DNA of 32,392 nt. Origin: a virus. Below the pieces are notes generated by a model. The model was not told where the DNA came from. It worked only from the letters and a program-made list of their open reading frames with translations, and searched no databases. Positions 21,164 to 30,428 of the stretch are shown here, piece by piece. The first letter of the stretch is position 1, and every line of letters begins with the position of its first letter. The stretch is from the IMG/VR virus record IMGVR_UViG_3300001460_000063, positions 1 through 32,392 of that record. One strand, written 5' to 3'. Made by a program: the position numbers and the translations under genes.

Positions 21164-24100
21164 CAGGTGCGTTTGTAGGCTCGTTAGCAATGAATTTAGC
21201 CTGTTGTGTGCCAGAAGCCTGTAATCCTTTACCATCCGCTGGATTACCATCCTTAGCAGTGTACCATACCTGTCCTTTCTTGTGTAATATTTTGATCTGT
21301 GTGCCTGACGCAGGAACAGTGCTCAAAGTCACTGCTGTCGTGCTTCCGTCCACAAAGTAGTTGATAGTTGATCCATCCTCGCTAGTAAGTTCTAATCTCG
21401 CTAAATCGTTAGATTTAGGATTTCCGACTAATCGTTGGCCACCAATGAATATGTCTAACTCACTAGCAGAGGCTGGTGCTTGTGATAGTGCGAATGTTGC
21501 CGTGCTACCGTCGCCTGTGAAGGTGTTGGTGTAAACGGTGTCCGCATAAGGGATGGTTTGAGTACCAGACGCATCTACCACTTCAGTGCCTGATCCATGC
21601 TCCTTAATTCCTGTTCCAAGTGTTCCACGTCTTAGTTGTCCCAACGTGTTACTTGATTTTGTAAAGTATTCTATTCTCTCTTTGTCTATGAATATGACAC
21701 CTGGTACGTTCGCAGACGCATTTGGTGTTGGTAAAACACTTGCATCTTCCACCGTTATGGTCTGTGTTCCCGCGGTCATGTCTAGAGTTAATTTTGTTGT
21801 TGCTGTCTTGCTGATACGTTTGTAGAACGTCCTGTTCATCATGTCTTTAAATATCCTGAATCCTGTGGCATTTACCGCTGAATCCACTGCGAAGTACATC
21901 ACATCCAGGCTGTCCGATGACGTGATTGTTTTTCCTTTTACAGTGATTGTGTTTCCGCTAACTGTATAATCAACTGCCTGTGTCAGTTGTTCTCCGTTCA
22001 ACCACACATATGTGTATCCTGCATTTACTGTGTCGAATCTCAACTTGAATATTCCTGAGCCCTTGCCTTCTAGCACTTCTCTTCTCTGTTTCATGCCAAG
22101 TGCATTGTTTATTGATGTGACTGAAAGAACGTCATTGGCTGTGATAGCATTTCCATCTGCAGACAATTGGGTTGTGTTCAATATTATGTCTGTCCCTTCA
22201 TTGTAGTATTGATAGTCTGTCAATGTTGTTATTGCCACAAGATCGTTTGAACTAGGAGCAGTCTTGAAAACTATTCTGTCAGGACTACCTGCAATATCTG
22301 TTGTAAGACTTGATGAGTCAGCAGTTCCAGTTGTTGCGTCTGCCGTAGTAGTAGTTCCTGCCAAGTCCACAGTGTAATCAGTGTTTAGTACCTGTTGGAC
22401 ACCGTTCAAGTGCACCTGTATCTGTGCGGCACTTGTGATACTTTTTCCTGGATCCACGGTAGAATCTTCACCTAAAGGATTTACCCAAGAAGAATCTTCT
22501 CCAATTCCTGTCAAAGGGTTAAACAAATATCGTGTTGTAGTTCCATCTCCGAGATAGTAACTTATATCTGGTCCACGTAACATTTTTCCGTTTAATTCGA
22601 TCATAGTCAATCCTGAAAGTGGTCCTATAGCACCAGGTGGATATGTTAACGTGTATCTGTTTGTCGATCCATCATATGTTATGGCTTGGTTTCTCACACT
22701 TGCATAACTCCTTGTAGATGTTGCTGACTTGTTGAAACCGGCTATCTGTATGTAAGAACTTGCTTCAGGAGCCGAGGTGAACACGACCGTGATCGTGTTG
22801 GCCGAAGTGGTGGTCGAGTATGCAGTTGTTGGCACACCATCCACTGTGACATAGATGTCAGAAGATGTAGAATCTAAATTGAACTCACCTCTAGTTGAAG
22901 TAAGGAATGTAGTAGTACTACCGTCTCCTGTGAATGAATTCAACACTCTGTAATTTTCTCCGGATATAGCAAACACTTTCGTTGATATCTGTGTGTGATT
23001 TGCGGGTGCCGTGTCAAATGTAATTGTTTTGTTTGCAACATTGATTGAATAATCAGACACTGTTGAATCTAATGCACTGCCTTTCTGTACCACACCGTCA
23101 ACTGCAACAGTCACTGACCCAAGTGAGCCAGGATAGTCACCTATACTGAATGTCGTCGTGCTTCCGTTACCTCTGTGATTCATCTCACTTATAAATGGTA
23201 CGCCAGACTCTGGTGATGTGTAAACCTTGATATCTAATGTGTCAAACAACTGTCCAGGCACTACTTCTTCCGGTGCGTAACTAGTGTCTGGGGAAACAAA
23301 GTCGTCACCCTCTAACACAATGTCACTAGGTGCGTGTCCCAGTGCCGATGTGAATAAACCACCTTTGACTATTGAATCTAAAGTCCTGTCATCTGTTGGC
23401 GTCAGCACGCCGTCGTCATCGAAAGGTATGAATTCTACCAATGCGTTGGATTCTGGAGTTTCACTTATAGTGAAAGTCACTGTGGATCCGTCACCCCTGA
23501 TTACATCTGAAAGTTTCTTCCTGGTGCTGTCGTCCTGCGTCAAGTAAACTTGGTATACTTCACTGCTTGGAGGTGCAGAGTCAAATGTGTACGACGCAGT
23601 CGAACCGTCTGCCCTAAACGCCTTGACTCTAGAAGTACCGTAGTTGTCCCAAGGGAAATCATACCATCCTGCTTTGTCCCAACCCGCTTCTTGATTGAAT
23701 AATAAGCCAGTGACCATTGTGCCACCGTAATCAACACCTGTCATTACCTGGTCCAGTTCATTTCCTGGCATGTCTGTACCAGGTGTGTAGAAACCTTTTG
23801 TCCTGTCGGCCGCCGTAAGTCCGGTCTCGTTACCGTATACTTTGTACACACTTCCTATGTTGTCATCGAAGTCTGTGCTTGACGTGAATGCGTTTGTGAC
23901 TTTGTAAAGTTCATTGTTGTATCTCAATAGATCGTTGTAGGCGTATGCCGTTGATGCCGCCCAATCCACTACACGAGATGTGCTAGACACCCTGTCAAAC
24001 TTGATCGTTGTGTCAAAATCCCTAACAAGGTCGTTGTTTAGGTTTGCATATGCTTTAGCAGTGTCCGTTGGCTTTGTGCCGTCTGTCATACCGCCAGATA

Positions 24101-27100
24101 AAACAACAGTTGGTGTTGTTGTGTAGTTTGCACCATTGCCTGTTACTGTGATTTTCGTTACCGCACCACTTTGTATTGTTGCAGTTGCAGTGGCGGCAGT
24201 GGTTTCTGGAGTTACGTACATCTTGGATGTGCTAGACTTGTCACTTTGGGATTCCCTGACCGATGCTGTTGGGCCATAGAAAGTGCCTGTGTAACCATCA
24301 AAGGTGTAGGTTTTGGTAGTGCCCGAACCTGAATTCTGTAAGTCGTATATCTCTGCCTGTTTTTCACTTGTGAACAATGGATAGTAGTATCCAAACTGGC
24401 CGTTTGTTGCACCCGACGAGCTAGTTGCTTGAATCTGGAATGGACCTGTGGATCCTGTTGTTCCACCTAGAATGGTCACTGTTGGCGCAACTTGATATCC
24501 TGAACCACCTGCCGTCAGTGTGATCGACTGCACGTACTTCTTGTGGTAGTCGTACCACATCTGGTATGGGTATTCAGTTAATTTTGCTGTGTCTAATTCG
24601 ACGTTGAGGCTCCTGATCTTTCCTGTTGTAGCATCGTAGAAAGTTGGATTATCAAAATCTGAGAATATGCCGTCTTGTGTTTCCGTCTTATCATAACCCA
24701 GTTTGTACTCTCTTAATTTTGTGTGGAAGGGTTTGACTTCGTTGATGTAGCTCTCTATCCAACTGTCCGTACCAGTGGTGTAAGTTTTTCTCTGGTCTAG
24801 TTGCCTCACACTGTTTTTGGCATTTATGAACGATGTCTTGAACATCCAATCCACATACGTTTGCTCTGCCATAACTTTTCTTAATCCTGTAAAGAACAGT
24901 GTGTTGTATTCTCCGGCTAGATCATTTATGAATAAGTCATCCCTCAACGCTGTAAGTATTTTCCTAGTTTCTTGGCTTGGGTCTTGATCAAAGAAGTTGT
25001 CATCGAAATTATCTTGTCCGGCGAATCCTGACGCATCTTGACTGTAGTCGTAAAGTTTTGTGCTCAATCTTATCGTCCCGTTCTCTGTTCCAACATTTTT
25101 CCAACCGTCTGCTGTTTTCATAAACAGTTTCCAACCACCAGTGTCTGCGTTGGTGACTTTGACATGTTTACCTATTGCGACGTCTAAAGTGTCTAGCTCG
25201 TATTGAAACTTGACCTGCTTGTCAATTGGTGTGTTTTCGCTATGGATCATTTCATGGACCGCAGGATCTGTGCCATACCAATCTGTGTAACTCCAATAAT
25301 TTGAAGTGTTGTAAGTCTGTATTTTTGTTCTTGACCACTCTGTGCCATCCCATTGGTATATTGCCCAGTAGTTGTTAGCGGTCTCGTCTGCCTTTACCAA
25401 GTAGTTCACTGTTCCTGATAGATCTCCTGTGTTGATGTAGGTCAACTCAGCATATGTGTCTACCGAAGCGTCCCATTCGCCACTCTGTGCCGTTGGTTCT
25501 GGATCCACAGCATCTAGGTTTGTTAGATTTACCTGTCCAACCAGTTGGTTTTTCTTCAAGACACTGTTGGCATAGTCTATGATCTCTTCCAATGCGTCAT
25601 ACCTGTCAACATACCAGCTCTGTCTCGGTCTGATGTTGTTCCCGTATCTCTCGTTCAGCGGAAGATTTAAATCTGGCACAATGTCACCAGCGGAATTTTT
25701 ACCTATCAAAGAATCCCACCAACGAGTCTCTATCTGTTGTCCTGGCCTGTAGTCAGCATCGCCTTCTCTGACCAATTTCCATACACTGTGTGAATCTCCC
25801 TCGAATGTGTTTGTTCTTAAATCCACATTTAGTACTACATCGTCATTAGTTAAATTTGAAACATTGTTTAATAGTAATTTGTTAGTGTCTGTGATAGAAT
25901 AGTACTTGTAATCAAATGCCCTAGGATTTGAAATGAGGTTGGCCACAAAAGCCACTGTGTTCTTCCTGTGTGTAACACTGTTGGCAGGCATTGTGGTCTT
26001 GCCCTTGACCCAATAATAATAGTAGTTCACGAAACTGTCCAATTGTGAATTGTATTTCTGTGCAACAGTGTATTTAGAGTCATCGCCGTACAGTGCAGTC
26101 CCTGATACCGTTGATCTTGTGCCTTCCACCCTGTTGTTCCATTCACTTGGTAGGAGCCTTGACTCAACCCATTCGTACACATCTACGCTTGAACCAGGGA
26201 ATGTTTTACCCCAGTGATTGTGTTTGTATTCCTGTGTGTCCTGCTCGTACCACAACCATTTGACTGTGGAAAGATCCCACCATACCTCACCTATGTGATC
26301 TTCCGCCCATGGTGTTTTGAGGTTGGCTTTGTCTCCTGTATTGTATGTCGCTGGATCCCATGTGGTCTTAATGTTGATCTCCCTGTCTGCAACACCTAGT
26401 ATCCTGCCCTTGATGGGATCGTACAGATCATAGTACTCTATTATTTGTTTCGTCTTTCTGTTGAACTCGAAAACTTTGCCCAGTTTATCTGTATCCATCA
26501 GTGCTGTCTCAGTCACTATGTTCTTCCAAGCGTACTCGCCATTGTTTGTGAGATCGTAATATGCAACAGTACCATCATTCACCACTTTGGTGCTTCCGTC
26601 TGATGTTGTGTTTCCGTCGTCGTCTGGTGCACCAACGAACACCGTGTTGTCTATGACACAGACTCCTCGTCCAAAGTCATCATTTGCCGTCACGTTGTCT
26701 GTGATCAACCTGTCATCAACAATAAATTTAGTGTTGTACATAGTTGCCGTGAACGCTCCGCCGGATCCTGTATTGCTGTCAACTATGGTAGTATCCTGCA
26801 GATCAAAAGTCGTCTCTCCTGCATCAAATTTCATTTCTCTTGAGCTCGCAAAATTTTCAGCGCCTAATATTACTCTCGTGCCTGCATCATTGATGTCTAG
26901 ACTTGTACCAAACTTCATGTTCGTGCTTGACTCTGGAGCACTTATGGTCTGTTGCAACGTGTAGGTATTTGTCGAATCATCTGCGTTCCATTTGTAGTAG
27001 TACACGGCTCCCGCATCTGGATGTGACGTACCGTCAACACCAGGAGCACCTATCATGAGAGTAGTTCCGTCTTTACTCATTGCAATAGACTCACCAAATG

Positions 27101-30100
27101 CAGTGTTTATAGACGACCCGTCGCTCGATACTCCGGTTAATGTTTGTACCAGAGTAAATGAGTTCAGCGTACTACCGTCATTGGCTTGAGAAGTTTTTAC
27201 AAATATCTCAACTTTACCTGCATTACCTGGTGCCAAAGAACTTACGGCAAGTATGTCACCGTTATCGTTTGCTTGTACCCTGTGTCCAAATCTCTGTCCT
27301 CGGCCACCGTCTGGTGCTTCTATGGCAGTCTCTGACGTCCATGTGTCATACGTGGATCCGTCTGCTCCAACTCCCCAAGTGTACATGTAAACTCTACCTC
27401 GATCATTATCGTGGCCGGGTGCAGACACAAACAGATACTTGGCAGGTGTCGTTCTCACTGAATTGGCTCCCGGTTCTGATATCTTGTGGGACCATCCAAA
27501 GTTTAAATTTTCATTGGCTGTTGAGCCATCCGTGGGTGCGGTGACAGTTGAAAGAATACCATATTTGAATGTGGTTGGCTCCCACATATAAATTTTTACC
27601 AGTCCTGCATCAATCTGCCTTGTACTTCCGTCTAATCCAATTGTGTTTGTGTACGGTGCTCCTGCAACAACGAAGTTCTCATCAGTACTGATTGATAACG
27701 ACTCCCCCAGTCTGCTGGTGTTGTCATTGTTGTCTGTCATAGTTGCCGTAGACTGTGTCTGGAAAGATGTACCTGCGACTGTTGAAGATCTAAACAAGAA
27801 GTGTACTTCGCCTTGTCCTTTGCCCGGTGCAGATGCTATCATTGTTCTTCCGTCGTTACGTGCCACGATTCTGTGGCCGAACTCCTGTTCCGTTCCGCTG
27901 GCGTCTGGCGATAGAATTATTGCTGATGTGTATGGATCCTGTTTCTCGTACACACGCCAAAGTCCAGAACTGTCCGCGTCCGCGAACACCTTGTCTCCAG
28001 GTTGTCCTATCACGTCATCCTTGTCTACGTAATTTTCAAACCCTGTCAAGTCATTGACATTGTCCATCGATGACAATCTCACAGACAAGAATTTGTATAT
28101 GTTGCCATAACTGTCTGCGGTTGATCCGTCCTCTAATGCTGGGATGAATCCCACGTTGCCCGTGTAGTCTATGATCACCGTCTTGTGGTCTGGAGTAGAT
28201 GATACCTGGTAAACACCGTTCAGGGTCGCTTCCTCGCTGTTTACTATTGCAAAATAATCGGCCTGTGTGGTCGTTGAACCCGCCGTCAAGTTATGAGAAC
28301 CTGTGAACGTGATCTCCAACTGTGTTGAATCGTTGATCAGCTCTAACGTTGCTATCTTTATGCCAGCACTGGTGATCCTTAAAACGTCCCAATCACGGTT
28401 GCTCTTGTTGGCAACCCATATCAGATCGTTTGCAGTTATGGCGTTCGTGTCCAAGTTGAGGATCTCATCTATGTTGAACGCTGTGTGTTGAACTTGTTGT
28501 GTTTGTGGATATCCTGCAGTTTTAAATACCTGTACCGTGTCCCTGGTGACACCTCCCTTGGTGTAGTCAAGTCTCTTGAATGTCGTTGATGCTGTGTATT
28601 CAACTGGCTTGTAGTAAAAGTTTTCCTTTACGATGGCGTCTGATCTTGCGTAATCTATCTTGTCATTGGATGTGTCGAGCAACTCAATGCTCTGTGGGTT
28701 TGCTGTGATCTCGTCGTCTTTCAGTGTGATCTGTATGTTCTCTATGGAATCTGTGTTTCCGAGGTTGCCGGTACGAATCATCCATTCTGGATAAAGGTCG
28801 AGAGTGATGTCCTCCCCCTCATACTTGGCCTTGAGGATTTTGTCTATGGCGTTCTGTGTGCCCTTCTCCCTGATGTAGCCTTGATAGAACTTGTACTGTG
28901 ACACGTCGTTGACGAATAAGTTCTCTAGGTAGTCCCTGCTCTGGTACCCAGTGAGTCTTTGTGCTAACTGCTGTTGTGATTCGTCGAAATTGTTTGTTTC
29001 CAAGTTATAGAAGTCATTGAACTGTGAGATCTTGTATTCGAAGTTGGGTATTAGTTGTGGTGCTGGTTTCTCATTTTTAAGGGTCCAATTTGTTGTCTCA
29101 AAAGTTTGACCTGAGGTTTGATTGATTTTTGCCACGTAGAACTTGCCTTGGTATTCAACACTGTCGCCAATCCTGTAGTCAGTGTTGGCTGTCCAGTAAG
29201 TTACCTGTGCGGCGTCAAAAACGAAACCTGGTGCGTAGTAGTCACCGTTCCAGCCCGCTGTTTTCCAACCTACTAATTTCAATCTCTGTTGCCTAAATCC
29301 TGTGAATGGATCATATACGATGTCAGCGAACACTGTGCTGTTGTCGAACAGCAACACATGTTCCTTCTGTACAGTGTTCAGTGCTATGTTGTAAAGGCCA
29401 ACTGTGTCCGATTTAATGCCTAGTTCAAAAGTCTTGCCTATCCTTTTGGTTGAAATTTCCTGTATGTCGATCTTCCTGCCACCTGAATCTAACACTGAAT
29501 AGTCTCCTGCTAGATTACGAAGTTTGCCTACGATACTGTTGTTGGTGTCGAGTTCAAAACCATCCGCCGCTGGTGAAACTGTGACCGCTGACCCTGGAGT
29601 CCATTCCTGCGTTGTCCAGAACAGGAATTCTCTGACTGCGTTTGCCCAATTCAACGTTTCTTTGAGTTCGTTTGAGAACTTATTGAAGCGGAACCCCTGT
29701 GATTCCAACCAGTGACCATAACCGAACAAGAAGTCTGTTACGTCTTGTATGGTGTTGAACACATGACCATAAGGTATGGTTTGTGTGACCTGTTGGTAAG
29801 CGTTGTACTGTTCAACCACCGTCGATCCTTCAACAGATACTGACTTGGTAGTGGTAGTCTTTGTAGGGTAATTGAAATTGAAATATGGCTTTGTGGTACT
29901 GTAACCTAAAACTTTGTATCCACCCAGTATTGTCGAACCGTCCTGGCTGATGTCTGTGTTCTTCTCGATAAGCACACCCGAGTATTGGAAACTCTCTACA
30001 GGGTTGGATGTCCTAAACAGTATCTTGTAGTTTTCGTCTGGGATGAATTTTGATCCTGAAGTTGATCCCGGTGACACACTGTCTGTAAGTATCTTTATGT

Positions 30101-30428
30101 TGTCTTTGTCTGTGAACCCTCCCAACTTGTGTAGCAACTGCACAGATAGGTTCTTCATCTTGTCGTAGTAGAAAGTCTTAATGTCTAGACTCCTCGAAGC
30201 CAAGTAGTTGACCACATACGGTTGATATCCCGCTGTCTGGTACCTGGTTGTTACACCAGTCGCTAGATCGGTCTCTGTTTCAAGATGGTATCTTGCTGAG
30301 GCCAGTGTTTTCCTAACACCAGTTTCCGTGTAGATTTGGTTTCCCGCAACGTTGGTTGTCAATCTCGATGGATCAAAAAGATTGGAGAAGAGTTTTGCTG
30401 GTTTGGCCAGTGCCAGAGTCTTTATCAC
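21159..30428 (-). CDS. Giant virion protein, main part, at least 3089 aa (continues from the upstream frame)
   Basis: This frame holds most of a giant tail or baseplate-type protein. Residues about 1-830 are a mixed domain (DYLENLFVNDVSQYKFYQGY and similar). Residues about 845-1295 contain seven FG-GAP-like blades, each of the form FG-x-(S/R)-x(6-10)-DG-x(3-5)-(G/S)AP, for example FGESIAMSKDGTTLMIGAPG. A helical and beta region follows, with two AGGSGYQVAPTVTILGG-type repeats near 1970 and 2100. Residues about 2260-3045 are GDGSTTTF/VxVDGV/TITFxxAP beta repeats, with VIFIDKERIEYF and LGQLRRGTLGTG near 2900. The GTG at 30428 has no ribosome binding site at a usable distance. The real start is almost surely upstream across a frameshift. 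Confidence 0.82.
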   Translation of the reverse strand: MIKTLALAKPAKLFSNLFDPSRLTTNVAGNQIYTETGVRKTLASARYHLETETDLATGVTTRYQTAGYQPYVVNYLASRSLDIKTFYYDKMKNLSVQLLHKLGGFTDKDNIKILTDSVSPGSTSGSKFIPDENYKILFRTSNPVESFQYSGVLIEKNTDISQDGSTILGGYKVLGYSTTKPYFNFNYPTKTTTTKSVSVEGSTVVEQYNAYQQVTQTIPYGHVFNTIQDVTDFLFGYGHWLESQGFRFNKFSNELKETLNWANAVREFLFWTTQEWTPGSAVTVSPAADGFELDTNNSIVGKLRNLAGDYSVLDSGGRKIDIQEISTKRIGKTFELGIKSDTVGLYNIALNTVQKEHVLLFDNSTVFADIVYDPFTGFRQQRLKLVGWKTAGWNGDYYAPGFVFDAAQVTYWTANTDYRIGDSVEYQGKFYVAKINQTSGQTFETTNWTLKNEKPAPQLIPNFEYKISQFNDFYNLETNNFDESQQQLAQRLTGYQSRDYLENLFVNDVSQYKFYQGYIREKGTQNAIDKILKAKYEGEDITLDLYPEWMIRTGNLGNTDSIENIQITLKDDEITANPQSIELLDTSNDKIDYARSDAIVKENFYYKPVEYTASTTFKRLDYTKGGVTRDTVQVFKTAGYPQTQQVQHTAFNIDEILNLDTNAITANDLIWVANKSNRDWDVLRITSAGIKIATLELINDSTQLEITFTGSHNLTAGSTTTQADYFAIVNSEEATLNGVYQVSSTPDHKTVIIDYTGNVGFIPALEDGSTADSYGNIYKFLSVRLSSMDNVNDLTGFENYVDKDDVIGQPGDKVFADADSSGLWRVYEKQDPYTSAIILSPDASGTEQEFGHRIVARNDGRTMIASAPGKGQGEVHFLFRSSTVAGTSFQTQSTATMTDNNDNTSRLGESLSISTDENFVVAGAPYTNTIGLDGSTRQIDAGLVKIYMWEPTTFKYGILSTVTAPTDGSTANENLNFGWSHKISEPGANSVRTTPAKYLFVSAPGHDNDRGRVYMYTWGVGADGSTYDTWTSETAIEAPDGGRGQRFGHRVQANDNGDILAVSSLAPGNAGKVEIFVKTSQANDGSTLNSFTLVQTLTGVSSDGSSINTAFGESIAMSKDGTTLMIGAPGVDGTSHPDAGAVYYYKWNADDSTNTYTLQQTISAPESSTNMKFGTSLDINDAGTRVILGAENFASSREMKFDAGETTFDLQDTTIVDSNTGSGGAFTATMYNTKFIVDDRLITDNVTANDDFGRGVCVIDNTVFVGAPDDDGNTTSDGSTKVVNDGTVAYYDLTNNGEYAWKNIVTETALMDTDKLGKVFEFNRKTKQIIEYYDLYDPIKGRILGVADREINIKTTWDPATYNTGDKANLKTPWAEDHIGEVWWDLSTVKWLWYEQDTQEYKHNHWGKTFPGSSVDVYEWVESRLLPSEWNNRVEGTRSTVSGTALYGDDSKYTVAQKYNSQLDSFVNYYYYWVKGKTTMPANSVTHRKNTVAFVANLISNPRAFDYKYYSITDTNKLLLNNVSNLTNDDVVLNVDLRTNTFEGDSHSVWKLVREGDADYRPGQQIETRWWDSLIGKNSAGDIVPDLNLPLNERYGNNIRPRQSWYVDRYDALEEIIDYANSVLKKNQLVGQVNLTNLDAVDPEPTAQSGEWDASVDTYAELTYINTGDLSGTVNYLVKADETANNYWAIYQWDGTEWSRTKIQTYNTSNYWSYTDWYGTDPAVHEMIHSENTPIDKQVKFQYELDTLDVAIGKHVKVTNADTGGWKLFMKTADGWKNVGTENGTIRLSTKLYDYSQDASGFAGQDNFDDNFFDQDPSQETRKILTALRDDLFINDLAGEYNTLFFTGLRKVMAEQTYVDWMFKTSFINAKNSVRQLDQRKTYTTGTDSWIESYINEVKPFHTKLREYKLGYDKTETQDGIFSDFDNPTFYDATTGKIRSLNVELDTAKLTEYPYQMWYDYHKKYVQSITLTAGGSGYQVAPTVTILGGTTGSTGPFQIQATSSSGATNGQFGYYYPLFTSEKQAEIYDLQNSGSGTTKTYTFDGYTGTFYGPTASVRESQSDKSSTSKMYVTPETTAATATATIQSGAVTKITVTGNGANYTTTPTVVLSGGMTDGTKPTDTAKAYANLNNDLVRDFDTTIKFDRVSSTSRVVDWAASTAYAYNDLLRYNNELYKVTNAFTSSTDFDDNIGSVYKVYGNETGLTAADRTKGFYTPGTDMPGNELDQVMTGVDYGGTMVTGLLFNQEAGWDKAGWYDFPWDNYGTSRVKAFRADGSTASYTFDSAPPSSEVYQVYLTQDDSTRKKLSDVIRGDGSTVTFTISETPESNALVEFIPFDDDGVLTPTDDRTLDSIVKGGLFTSALGHAPSDIVLEGDDFVSPDTSYAPEEVVPGQLFDTLDIKVYTSPESGVPFISEMNHRGNGSTTTFSIGDYPGSLGSVTVAVDGVVQKGSALDSTVSDYSINVANKTITFDTAPANHTQISTKVFAISGENYRVLNSFTGDGSTTTFLTSTRGEFNLDSTSSDIYVTVDGVPTTAYSTTTSANTITVVFTSAPEASSYIQIAGFNKSATSTRSYASVRNQAITYDGSTNRYTLTYPPGAIGPLSGLTMIELNGKMLRGPDISYYLGDGTTTRYLFNPLTGIGEDSSWVNPLGEDSTVDPGKSITSAAQIQVHLNGVQQVLNTDYTVDLAGTTTTADATTGTADSSSLTTDIAGSPDRIVFKTAPSSNDLVAITTLTDYQYYNEGTDIILNTTQLSADGNAITANDVLSVTSINNALGMKQRREVLEGKGSGIFKLRFDTVNAGYTYVWLNGEQLTQAVDYTVSGNTITVKGKTITSSDSLDVMYFAVDSAVNATGFRIFKDMMNRTFYKRISKTATTKLTLDMTAGTQTITVEDASVLPTPNASANVPGVIFIDKERIEYFTKSSNTLGQLRRGTLGTGIKEHGSGTEVVDASGTQTIPYADTVYTNTFTGDGSTATFALSQAPASASELDIFIGGQRLVGNPKSNDLARLELTSEDGSTINYFVDGSTTAVTLSTVPASGTQIKILHKKGQVWYTAKDGNPADGKGLQASGTQQAKFIANEPTNAPE

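Noticed and set aside
21290-23200. Repeated GDGSTTTF-type coding units as a tandem DNA repeat or CRISPR-like array
   Set aside because: The units are irregular in spacing and diverged in DNA. They are protein-level beta repeats inside one reading frame.
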